A DNA stretch of 35,106 nt from Actinomycetota bacterium (GTDB taxonomy: Bacteria; Actinomycetota; Thermoleophilia; Gaiellales; Gaiellaceae). The stretch is from positions 5,871 through 40,976 of the forward strand of contig VAWZ01000094.1 of the NCBI GenBank assembly GCA_005888365.1, in the 5' to 3' direction. Shown piece by piece: positions 1 through 8,471 of this stretch. Position 1 is the stretch's first letter. Each line of letters opens with the position of its first letter. A program made the translations under genes and the position numbers. The notes under the pieces are model-generated. The model ran no database searches and was not told the origin of the DNA. It was given only the letters and a program-made list of their open reading frames with translations.

Positions 1-11
1 GCCAAGTCCTC

Positions 12-1151
12 CTATAGCTCGCCACGCTCCAGCCACTCGGCGAGGAAGGGCTCGGTGATCCGGTACTCGCCGCCGGAATCGCGCGAGACGAGCTCGTCCT
101 GGAGGAGGGCGCCGAGCGCCCGCTGGACGCTCGACGGCCCCGGGAGCCCATGGCGGCGGCGATAGTCGCTCGCCAGCGGTCGACCCGGCTCGAGGGCGAG
201 CGCCTGCAGCAGCAGCCGCTGCGCTCTCGCGGCTTTGTCCCAGACGAGCCCGAAGTGCGCGTGCTCCGAGCGCAGGAGCTTCGTCAGGGCAGTCTCGTAC
301 TGCTCGGCTCCGACGGTTCCGCCCTCGGGCGTCTCCTCCCAGAGGAAGTAGCAGAGCTCCTGCGTCGCGTAGGGATGCCCATGGGTTGTGTCCAGCACCC
401 GCTCGACCGTGTATGGCTCGACCGTGCGGCCCGTCTTCGCGAACTGCGACTCGATGAAGCCGCGGAAGAGCGGCGGCGCGATGACGCCGAGCTCCATCTG
501 CTTGGCACTGCGCCAGAACGGCTCGTTCTCGTCGGAGAAGATGCGCTCGAGCATGTGCCGCTTGCTGCCCAGGTAGACGTGCGCGACCTCGGGCTGCCTC
601 TCGAAGACCGAGCGCATGAGCTTCGGGAGATGGCGGTCGATGTCCACGACCTCCTGGAACTCGTCGAGGACGAGTGCGACCTTCCGCCCACGCTCGGCTG
701 CAAGCAGGCCGGGGAGCTCGAGGAGCCGCTCGAGCGTCGCGTCCACGTCCTGGACGTGCCGGCTGCCTGCGAAGCTGAAGCCGAGCGCGCCCGTCTCGGG
801 GTCGACCGTGACAACCGGCGTGATCCGGAGTCCAGCGAACACACGCAATCGCTCCTTCGCGCGGAAGAGCCTCGAGGCGATGTCGTCGTGGATCGTCTCG
901 GCGAGCTTCTCGGCGAGCTTCTCCTTCGTCGGCGTCGTCATCAGGTTGACCTGCGCGACGAGGACACCCGTCTTCCTGAGCCGCTGCGCCGCGCGCCAGA
1001 CGAGCGACGACTTGCCGTAGCGTCGCGGAGCGAAGACGACGATGTCCTGCCCGTTGCGGATGTCGGCGAGGAGCTCGTCGAGCTCGGCCTTCCGGTCGGT
1101 GAACGCGTCGTCGAGGGCGAGCGCACCGTAGCGGAACGGATTCGTTGCCAT
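12..1151 (-). CDS. AAA+ family ATP-binding protein (archaeal-type ATPase-like)
   Basis: 379-aa ORF with Walker A-like APRRYGKSSL, Walker B-like VALVLDEFQEV and a C-terminal winged-helix-like segment. Confidence 0.8.
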   Translation of the reverse strand: MATNPFRYGALALDDAFTDRKAELDELLADIRNGQDIVVFAPRRYGKSSLVWRAAQRLRKTGVLVAQVNLMTTPTKEKLAEKLAETIHDDIASRLFRAKERLRVFAGLRITPVVTVDPETGALGFSFAGSRHVQDVDATLERLLELPGLLAAERGRKVALVLDEFQEVVDIDRHLPKLMRSVFERQPEVAHVYLGSKRHMLERIFSDENEPFWRSAKQMELGVIAPPLFRGFIESQFAKTGRTVEPYTVERVLDTTHGHPYATQELCYFLWEETPEGGTVGAEQYETALTKLLRSEHAHFGLVWDKAARAQRLLLQALALEPGRPLASDYRRRHGLPGPSSVQRALGALLQDELVSRDSGGEYRITEPFLAEWLERGEL

Positions 1152-1170
1152 GTCGCGGTCGAGTCTAGCT

Positions 1171-1221
1171 CGTTACGCTGACCCGGGTTACGCGATACAG
1201 CGTAACGCGATCAAGCGTCAA
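1171..1221 (-). promoter_or_regulatory. Candidate promoter and operator upstream of the AAA ATPase gene
   Basis: Perfect 10-bp inverted repeat CGTTACGCTG (1171-1180) / CAGCGTAACG (1198-1207); minus-strand TTGACG (1216-1221), 18-nt spacer, TATCGC (1192-1197) lies among the arms. Confidence 0.45.
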
Positions 1222-1256
1222 TCTCCGGGCGCCGGAAGACCGCTTAGCCCGGCGAA

Positions 1257-2294
1257 CTACTCGAGGCCGGCTTCGGCCAGCGGGCGGCGGCCCCAGGCGA
1301 AGCGCGTCTCGTACCAGCCCGCCATCGGCTGGAGAGCGACGCCGTGGTCAGAGGAGTGGACGAACCAGCCGTTCCCGACGTAGATGCCCATGTGGCCGAT
1401 CTCGGAGGGCTTTGAGCTCGGCCCGCCCGATCCGAAGAACACGACGTCTCCGGGCTCGAGCTCGTCGAACGGGATGCGCTTGGAGCGTGGCACCTCGCCG
1501 CTCATCGCGTACGTCGTCCTCCCCTTGAGCACGCCCGCCAGCTCCGGGGCACCCGCGAACGGCTGCAGCTTGTAGACCCGCCAGACGAACCCGCTGCAGT
1601 CGAACCCGCCGGGCATCGTGCCGTCGTAGAGCTGCTGCTTTCGTTCAGACGTGCCGGCCCAGACGTACGGCGAGCCGACGAAATGGAGCGCCCGCTGAAG
1701 CACTGCCTGCTGCCAGACGGTCAGGATCGGCGGCAGCAATGCGTCGGCAGCCTCGCGGACGCTCTCCAGGTCGGCGTCTGAGGTCGTCAGCAGGCGCGCG
1801 ACCGAGTACGCGGCCTCGGCTCGCGTCGCGGGCTGTGAGAGCTGTAGCTCGAGCGGCTCCTGCGCACGCGGATGATTCAGACGCAGACCGAGCATACGGG
1901 CAATCGTCTCGGTGCCCAGGTACTGGGTCGGCGTGAGACCGGCCTCGAGCGCCGTTTGCCGGATGTAGCGCGCCTCGGGACGGAGGCCGGAAGCGGTGAC
2001 GAGTCGTGCGTCGAGCTCCCGCATGGTGACCGGGCGATACGGATCGTCGACGGTCAGCGACACGCCGAAGGACGCGAGGAGGTCCGAAAACTCGCCCTCC
2101 GTCAACGGGTCGTCGGGTCGGAAGTCCGCGAGGCTCGGGGCCATGAGCCCATCCGAGACGACGGTTGCGATCTCCGGTGCCGCCCACGAGGTGGACGCGG
2201 AACGTTGTGCGCCGGCCGTTCCGGCCGTGCAGACGAAGAGGAAGACCGTGCAGGAAACGAGAGCCAGGCGGCGCATACGGAGGGGTATCGGCAC
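1257..2294 (-). CDS. Exported NlpC/P60 family cell-wall hydrolase with N-terminal SLH-like region
   Basis: N-terminal signal peptide; DCSGFVWRVY and GHMGIYVGNGWFVHSS catalytic Cys/His motifs. Confidence 0.85.
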   Translation of the reverse strand: MPIPLRMRRLALVSCTVFLFVCTAGTAGAQRSASTSWAAPEIATVVSDGLMAPSLADFRPDDPLTEGEFSDLLASFGVSLTVDDPYRPVTMRELDARLVTASGLRPEARYIRQTALEAGLTPTQYLGTETIARMLGLRLNHPRAQEPLELQLSQPATRAEAAYSVARLLTTSDADLESVREAADALLPPILTVWQQAVLQRALHFVGSPYVWAGTSERKQQLYDGTMPGGFDCSGFVWRVYKLQPFAGAPELAGVLKGRTTYAMSGEVPRSKRIPFDELEPGDVVFFGSGGPSSKPSEIGHMGIYVGNGWFVHSSDHGVALQPMAGWYETRFAWGRRPLAEAGLE

Positions 2295-2345
2295 GCCTTC
2301 TGCCGGTCCTCAGCCCTCGGCTGGACGTTAGTCTGCGCGCCGGGA

Positions 2346-2705
2346 ATGCCGACCAGCACGACGAAATTCGACGACTGCCTGAGCCAGTCGTGGCTCGCGG
2401 CGCGGCTGTCCGTCGCTCCTGTGGAGCTCGACGTGATGCGCCGTGCCGGAGAGCTCGTCGCCGTGCGCAAGCCGGGTTCGACGGAGTGGCTCTACCCCGC
2501 CTGGCAGTACTCGGGCCGCACGCGGCGACGGATCATCCCGCGCCTCGTGAACGCGGCACGCGAGGCGGGCCTCGACGAGGCGCGACTGTACGACGTGCTC
2601 ACCGCACCGCTGGGGCTCGGCGGACGCAGGCGCCTGGCCGACCTCGTGGTCGAAGGACGCGACGAAGAGGTCGTCGAGGCGGTACGGAGCGCGAATCCGC
2701 GCTAA
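2346..2705 (+). CDS. Hypothetical protein (119 aa)
   Basis: In-frame ATG at 2346 within ORF 1872..2705; upstream part is antisense to the NlpC/P60 gene; candidate TAGTCT box 11 nt before the ATG. Confidence 0.6.
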   Translation: MPTSTTKFDDCLSQSWLAARLSVAPVELDVMRRAGELVAVRKPGSTEWLYPAWQYSGRTRRRIIPRLVNAAREAGLDEARLYDVLTAPLGLGGRRRLADLVVEGRDEEVVEAVRSANPR

Positions 2706-3529
2706 CCGGCCGAGCTCAGAGCCGCACGGATGAACGAGACGTCGCCGCTCACCGTCTTCACGTGCAACGGGACGACGTCCTCGTCGGTACCGGACGGCAC
2801 TTCGTCGGTCACGCCGAGCTCCGAGCGCAGGTCGCCGGAGACCGAGACTGCGTCCATCCACACCGCTGTGCCCTGAGCGACGCCGACGCGAGCGTCACCA
2901 GAGACGGTCTGGATGCGGACCTCCCCGTCCTCGACTGCTCGCACCGCCACGTCGCCGGACGTGGTCGCGAGGACGAGCGGCGCCCGCACGAGGCCGATCT
3001 CGATGTCGCCCGAGACCGTCCGGGCTGCTAGCGCCGCCTCGACGCGATCGATCTCCACGTCGCCCGAGACGGAGTTGAGCGCAGAATCGGTCTCGATCGT
3101 CTGGACCGAGACGTCTCCGCTTGCCGTCTTCACCTGCAGCCTTCCGGCGATCTCGCCGAGGTGAAGGTCACCCGAGGCTGTTTTCGCAGCGACCTTCCCG
3201 AAGCGCCCGGAGGCGCTCAGGTCGGCGGAGGCGCCGTCGAAGTCGAGATCGGCACCGGCCGGGCACGTGATCCTGACCTCGACGTCGCTGCCCCAGTTGA
3301 TCGAGATCGGGCCCCAACGGAAACGGTCGCGCTGCTCGATCGAGACCACGTGACCGCCCGGCTGGTCCCGGGCGGAGACCTCGATCTGCTCGATGGCCTC
3401 CTCGCCGCGCCGGCCGCGGGCGACGAGCTCGACGTCGGTCTTCGGCTCGTCCCCGCTCTTCACGGTCACGTGTCCCGCCGGGAGCCGAATCTCCAGTACG
3501 ACGCTTCCGGGGGTCTCGAAGATGGGCAT
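2702..3529 (-). CDS. DUF4097-family beta-strand repeat protein
   Basis: Repeating (T/V)(A/V)SGD-x-x motifs of about 18-20 aa (TASGDLHLG, TASGDVSVQ, SVSGDVEID, TVSGDIEIG, TTSGDVAVR, TVSGDARVG); start MPIFETPG with GAGGAG upstream. Confidence 0.8.
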   Translation of the reverse strand: MPIFETPGSVVLEIRLPAGHVTVKSGDEPKTDVELVARGRRGEEAIEQIEVSARDQPGGHVVSIEQRDRFRWGPISINWGSDVEVRITCPAGADLDFDGASADLSASGRFGKVAAKTASGDLHLGEIAGRLQVKTASGDVSVQTIETDSALNSVSGDVEIDRVEAALAARTVSGDIEIGLVRAPLVLATTSGDVAVRAVEDGEVRIQTVSGDARVGVAQGTAVWMDAVSVSGDLRSELGVTDEVPSGTDEDVVPLHVKTVSGDVSFIRAALSSAG

Positions 3530-3534
3530 CGCGC

Positions 3535-3657
3535 CTACTCCTCGCCCTTCTCGGGGCGGCGCAGGCGCGTTCCCGTCGTGCGCTTCCTCGTCCGGCGCAG
3601 CCGATCGCCCGGATCGATCTTCTTGACGTAGTCGAATGGGAGCGGAGTGAGAAACAT
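3535..3657 (-). CDS. Small basic protein (40 aa), MFLTPLPFDYVKKIDPGDRLRRTRKRTTGTRLRRPEKGEE
   Basis: ATG preceded by AAAGGAG; sits tightly between the RHH stop (3670) and the DUF4097 start (3529); not in the supplied ORF track because of length. Confidence 0.6.
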   Translation of the reverse strand: MFLTPLPFDYVKKIDPGDRLRRTRKRTTGTRLRRPEKGEE

Positions 3658-3669
3658 GGTGGACTCCTT

Positions 3670-4128
3670 TCAGCCCTGGGCGAAGCCTTGAAGTCGGTTC
3701 CGCCTGCCTTTCGCCGAGGGCGACGAGTGAAGAGCGCGTGCGATGGTTTGCACGAGCCACGCGTTCGTCGAGATGCCTTCCTTGTCCGCGGCGGCCTCGA
3801 CGGCCGCCTTGATCGTCTCCGGGAGCCTGAGCGTGATCCGCCCCTTGAGCTCCTCCCCAGCGCCGACCTGGACGGGCTCGGGCACCTCTTCCATGACGAC
3901 GACGAGCTCGGGGTCCCGCCCGGCGAGCCGAACCTCGACCCGCCCGGAGCCGAGCTGCGGCCCGATCTCGGCCGCCGCCTCGCCGAGGACGTCGAGGAGC
4001 CGGAGGTGGAGCGTCGAGCCGAGCGCCTCGCTCAGTCGGCGCGCAGCCTCGGCGGTTGCCTCGTCGCCGAGCCCGGCCGCGCGAGCGAGGTCGGTCTGAA
4101 TCGCCTGGACGTGTCCTTCGAGCTGCAT
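3670..4128 (-). CDS. Ribbon-helix-helix (HicB/Arc-like) DNA-binding protein
   Basis: C-terminal RITLRLPETIKAAVEAAADKEGISTNAWLVQTIARAL matches the RHH pattern. Confidence 0.7.
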   Translation of the reverse strand: MQLEGHVQAIQTDLARAAGLGDEATAEAARRLSEALGSTLHLRLLDVLGEAAAEIGPQLGSGRVEVRLAGRDPELVVVMEEVPEPVQVGAGEELKGRITLRLPETIKAAVEAAADKEGISTNAWLVQTIARALHSSPSAKGRRNRLQGFAQG

Positions 4129-4130
4129 CG

Positions 4131-4165
4131 TGATGTCACTATGACATCATTTCCATGTCTGTCAA
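4131..4165 (-). promoter_or_regulatory. Promoter with overlapping palindromic operator for the RHH operon
   Basis: Minus strand TTGACA (4160-4165), 16-nt spacer, CATAGT (4138-4143); perfect palindrome TGATGTCA-N3-TGACATCA at 4131-4149 covers the -10. Confidence 0.6.
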
Positions 4166-4306
4166 GGCCAAACATGACGTCGGACGTGGTCAAATGTCGC
4201 ATTTTCCTCGAATCCAAGCGCTTTCGAGCCAAGTGACGGATCGTCGCTCGGGCTATTCCAAAGGCGTTAGGACGGAGCCCAACCGGCGAACACCCGAGAC
4301 TCGAAC

Positions 4307-4642
4307 TTAGTCGCCCCAGTCGAAGTCGCGCGGGCGGCCGGTCCAGAGCGCTGGGTCGAGCGCAGGGCCTTCGACGTTCTCGACCGTCTCCTCGCCCGGC
4401 CACGGCAGCCGCTCCGAGCTCAGCTCCGCCGCGGGCTCGCCGTCGAGGGTCTCCTCGATCCGGGCTTGCTCCTCGCTCTTGAAGAGCGGGTGATTCTGCA
4501 GAGGATCGCCGGTCAGGTACGGGTCGAGCGGCATCTCATGGTCGAGGCCCGCGTTTCGCGCCTTTAGGTCCAGGTGCTCCCGAATGGCCTGCGCAAAGAG
4601 TGACTCGCTCTCGACGGAGGTTGGGTCTTCGAGGTCTGACAT
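4307..4642 (-). CDS. Hypothetical acidic protein (111 aa)
   Basis: Intact ORF; GTGGAG upstream of the ATG; candidate -10 TAGACT upstream. Confidence 0.6.
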   Translation of the reverse strand: MSDLEDPTSVESESLFAQAIREHLDLKARNAGLDHEMPLDPYLTGDPLQNHPLFKSEEQARIEETLDGEPAAELSSERLPWPGEETVENVEGPALDPALWTGRPRDFDWGD

Positions 4643-4716
4643 GGCTCCACTCGTCGGGCGAGTCTAGCGCAACCCCCTCGGTGCAAGGCACATCACGGTT
4701 GTGCGAGGATGGAGGC

Positions 4717-4887
4717 GTGGCGCGCCTGACTCCGCGGATCCGTCCGCTGGGCCTCGCCCTCGCGGTGTACGAGACCTGGCGACGCCTGCCGCCCAAGCAG
4801 CGTCAGCACCTGGTCGTCGTCGCACGCCGGCACGGGCCACGCGTCGCCGCCTCGCTCATCCGCCGCGGGCGGCGCTTCAAGACCTAG
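4717..4887 (+). CDS. Hypothetical small basic protein (56 aa)
   Basis: GTG start at 4717 with GGAGG upstream; 56 aa; convergent with sucA, 3 bp between stops. Confidence 0.45.
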   Translation: MARLTPRIRPLGLALAVYETWRRLPPKQRQHLVVVARRHGPRVAASLIRRGRRFKT

Positions 4888-4890
4888 AAC

Positions 4891-7784
4891 CTAGCTTCGG
4901 AAGCCGAGCGCCTCGCGCACGATCCGGTCCTGCTCTCGCTGGTGGAGCGTGGGGTAGCCCTCGCTCGGGCTCGCGCGCCAGGGGCGTCCGACGTACTGCA
5001 CGCGCTCGACGAGCGGCGCGTGCCCGGCCGCGTCTTCGAGTCGATGCCTGATCGAGCGCCAGGCGCCCATGTTCTGCGGCTCCTCCTGCGCCCACACGAT
5101 CTCGCGGAGCTCCGGATAGGAGGCGACGAGCGCCGACACCTGTTCGAGCGGGAACGGGTAGAGGAGCTCGATGCGTCCGACGGACACGGTCGACGCGAGG
5201 CCGCGGACATCGTGGCCCGCGATGTCGTAGTAAACCTTTCCGCTGCAGAGGACGAGCCGCCGGACTGCGTCTTTGTCGCCCGGCTCCTCGAGCACGGGCT
5301 CGAACGAGCCGGTCGTCAGCCGGTCGAGCGTCACGGTCGCCTGCTTCAGCCGGAGCAGCCCTTTCGGCGTCATGACGACGAGCGGACGCGCGGTCGCGTC
5401 GAGCGCCTCGCGCCGCAGGAGGTGGAAGAACTGACCGGAGGTTGTGCAGTTCGCAACGCGGATGTTGTCCTGCGCCGCGAGCTGGAGGAAGCGCTCGAGG
5501 CGGGCGCTCGAATGCTCGGGCCCGTTTCCCTCGTATCCGTGCGGGAGGAGAAGCGTGAGCCGCGAAGTCTGCCCCCACTTCGGGCGGCCGGATACGACGA
5601 ACTGGTCGACGACGACCTGCGCTCCGTTGATGAAGTCGCCGAACTGGGCTTCCCAGAGAACGAGGGCGTCCGGAGCGGCGACCGAGTAGCCGTACTCGAA
5701 CGCGAGCGCCGCGTATTCCGAGAGGGGTGAGTTGTAGACCTCGAAGGAGGCGGCCGCGGTCGGAAGGCTCTGCAGAGGCGTGTAGGTCTCGCCGGTCACC
5801 GGGTCGTGCAGAACGGCGTGGCGATGCGAGAACGTTCCGCGCTCCGTGTCCTGGCCCGAAAGGCGAATCGGGATGCCTTCCTCGAGGAGCGACGCGTACG
5901 CGAGTGCCTCGGCCTGCCCCCAGTCGATCCCTCCGTCCGTGAGCGCCTCGCGCCTGCGCTCGAGCTGACGAGCGAGCTTGGGGTTGACGGTGAAGCCGTC
6001 GGGAACACGCAAGAGCTGCTCGTTCAGCTCTCGGATCCGGCCTTCGGGGACCGCGGTGACGACCGCCTCGCCTGTGTCCCAGCCCGTCTTGGGCTCGGCG
6101 GGAGGCTCGTGTGGAGCGAACGACTCCCGCAGCCGGTCGTGCGCTTCGCGGAGGGCGTTCTGCGTCCGCTCGAGGAGCGCGGCGGCGTCGGATTCGGAGA
6201 GCACGCCCTCGGCAACGAGCCGCGCCGCGTACTTCTCGCGAACCGGAGCCTGCTGCTCGATGCGCTCGGCCATCAGCGGCTGCGTGTATGCGGCCTCGTC
6301 CTGCTCGTTGTGGCCGAAGCGCCTGTAGCCGACGAGGTCGATCACGACGTCGTGGCCGAACTCCTCGCGATACGCGAGCGCGAGCCGGATCGCAGCAAGC
6401 GCCGCCTCCGGGTCGTCGGCGTTGACGTGGACGATCGGGATGTCGAAGCCCTTCGCGAGGTCGCTCGAGTAGCGCGTCGACCGCCCTTCCGCCGGATCGG
6501 TCGTGAATCCGACCTGGTTGTTGGCGATGAGGTGCAGCGTGCCGCCGGTCGAGTAGCCGTCGAGCGAGTGCAGATTCAGCGTCTCCGCGACCACGCCCTG
6601 CGCGGCGAACGACGCGTCGCCGTGGATGAGGATCGGAAAAGCGACTGTCGGATCGTGCAGGGCCGCGCCGACCGAGCGATCGGTCTGCTCGGCCCGAGCA
6701 CGACCCTCGACCACGGGATCGACCGCCTCCAAGTGGCTCGGGTTCGGCGCGAGCGTGACCTGGATCTCCCCGGCTCGTGTCAGCCGGGACTCCGAAGCGG
6801 CGAGGTGGTACTTGACGTCTCCCGTCCCGCCTTCGAGATCGGAGACCAGCGCGTCGAGCCTTCGAACTCGCGCAGGATCGACGAGTACTCACGTCCGACG
6901 ACATGGGCGAGCACGTTGAGCCGCCCGCGGTGCGCGATTCCGATGACGACCTCGGCAGCGCCGTTCTCGGCGGCGAGCTCGACGGCCTCGTCGAGCATGG
7001 GCACGAGCGCGTCGAGGCCCTCGATCGAGAACTGCTTCTGGCCGATGAATGCGCGACGCAGGAACATCTCGAAGGCCTCGACCTGCGAGAGCCGCTCGAG
7101 AAGCCGTTTTCGCTCTTCGGGAGGCAGCGGCCTGCGGAACCTCCCCGTCTCGATCGCCTGGCGCAGCCAAACGCGCTCCGCGTGATCGGCGATGTGCTCG
7201 ATCTCGTACGCGATCGTCCCCATGTAGACCTCTTGCAGCCGCGGCAGCGCCTCGAGCAGCGTCTTTCCCTCGACGGAGAGACGAAGGAGGCGAGCCGGAA
7301 TCTGCGCCTGGACCTCAGCGGTGAGCGGCGGCGCGAGGCGCAGTGGCTCGAGTGCCGGGTCCCCGGGCGGGTCGGAGCCGAGCGGGTCGAGCCGGGCGGC
7401 CAGGTGGCCATGCATGCGGATCGCCTTCACGAGAGCCATCGCTGCAGCAACCGCGCCGAGGAGGCGTTCGTCGAGCTTGGCCGGCGCCGCCTGAGCCTGC
7501 GGTGGCGCCTCGACGGGGAGCTCAGGGGCGGGAGGCGTGGGAGCCGCGCCAGCAGCCGGAGGGGTTGCAGAGACGGTCGCGGGGGCGCGGTTGTCGTCCT
7601 CGGCCGGCCGTGCAGCAATCAGCCTGGCGAGCCCCGGAAGCGCCTCGAGAACACCGTCGTCGGCGCGCTCGAAGAGCTCACGCCAGGCAGGCTCCACGGC
7701 ATCCGGGTTCTCGAGGTACTGCTCGAGGAGAAGTCCGATGTACCCGGCGTTCAGCCCGCCCGTCTGCCGAGGTGAGGAAGCCAC
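4891..7784 (-). pseudogene. sucA: 2-oxoglutarate dehydrogenase E1 component; reading frame broken near 6851-6858 (true frameshift or sequence error)
   Basis: N-terminal part in ORF 6780..7784 (AYEIEHIADHAERVWL, GIAHRGRLNVLAHVVGREYSSILREFEG); remainder in the frame of 4891..6732 (DALVSDLEGGTGDVKYHLAASESRLTRAGEIQVTLAPNPSHLEAVDPVVEG, GYRRFGHNEQDEAAYTQP). Confidence 0.85.
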
Positions 7785-7812
7785 GAGCTCGTTGTACCAA
7801 GCGTGACCGCGG

Positions 7813-8064
7813 TCAGACCAACGCGTGGTTGGTCACGATCGCGATCACCATCCCGACGAAGAACGCGAGCGTCGCGACGACTACCGAGAGGGCGGCGAAG
7901 GTGCGATGTGTATCCGTCATCCGCGCCGCGACGAGCGAGACGAGGATCGCGGCCGTCGCGAGGAGCGCGGGATTGCGGGCGAGCGCGATCCCGGAAAGCG
8001 CGAGGGAGAAGGCGCACAGGAAGCCGGCGACGGTATCCGCGCGTCGAGCTGGGACGGCGCTCAC
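7813..8064 (-). CDS. Small membrane protein (83 aa)
   Basis: GTG start overlapping the upstream TGA (GTGA); two or three hydrophobic helices. Confidence 0.6.
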   Translation of the reverse strand: MSAVPARRADTVAGFLCAFSLALSGIALARNPALLATAAILVSLVAARMTDTHRTFAALSVVVATLAFFVGMVIAIVTNHALV

Positions 8065-8342
8065 GTCTCGGCTCGTGCAGCCAGCCTGCGTGCGTGCGGG
8101 CCGACCGGCCGAAACGGCCGGGGAACACGCTGCGAGGGGCGCCGTAGCTTCCACTCGTCCCAGCCACACGGTGTCAGCGGGGCGAGCACGCCGACCTCGT
8201 CGCCACCCGAGCCGGGCGGCGCCGGCTCGGCCCGAATCGCCCACCACACCACGAAGCCCAGGTACACGAGCGGGATCTTCAGCACCACGAGAAGGAAGAT
8301 CGCTTCCCAGGCGGAACGCACCCGTTCAGTGTACGCCATCAC
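8061..8342 (-). CDS. Small membrane protein (93 aa), translationally coupled to the next gene
   Basis: Hydrophobic segment AIFLLVVLKIPLVYLGFVVWWAI; stop overlaps the downstream start. Confidence 0.6.
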   Translation of the reverse strand: MMAYTERVRSAWEAIFLLVVLKIPLVYLGFVVWWAIRAEPAPPGSGGDEVGVLAPLTPCGWDEWKLRRPSQRVPRPFRPVGPHARRLAARAET

Positions 8343-8471
8343 CTCCGTGGAACCTCTGGCGGCGAGGAGACGGGTCCTTTACACGGTCCACATACTCGAG
8401 TCGCTAGGGTGCCCGGAGCTTTTGACGCCGCAGGTCCCTGACCCAGCACCGTTCGTCACGTCAGAGTCTTC

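Noticed and set aside
3670-4128. Classical HicAB toxin-antitoxin system
   Set aside because: RHH C-terminus is HicB-like but no HicA-like dsRBD toxin is adjacent; only the 40-aa ORF and DUF4097 protein.
6845-6865. Programmed ribosomal frameshift in sucA
   Set aside because: No recognisable slippery heptamer with a downstream stimulatory structure at the junction; a missing base is simpler.
5806-7185. 459-aa plus-strand ORF antisense to sucA
   Set aside because: Mirror ORF of a high-GC coding region with low-complexity Arg/Val/Glu-rich translation.
4877-7411. 844-aa minus-strand ORF in another frame of sucA
   Set aside because: Arg/Ser/Ala-rich out-of-frame translation; the true product is in the other two frames.
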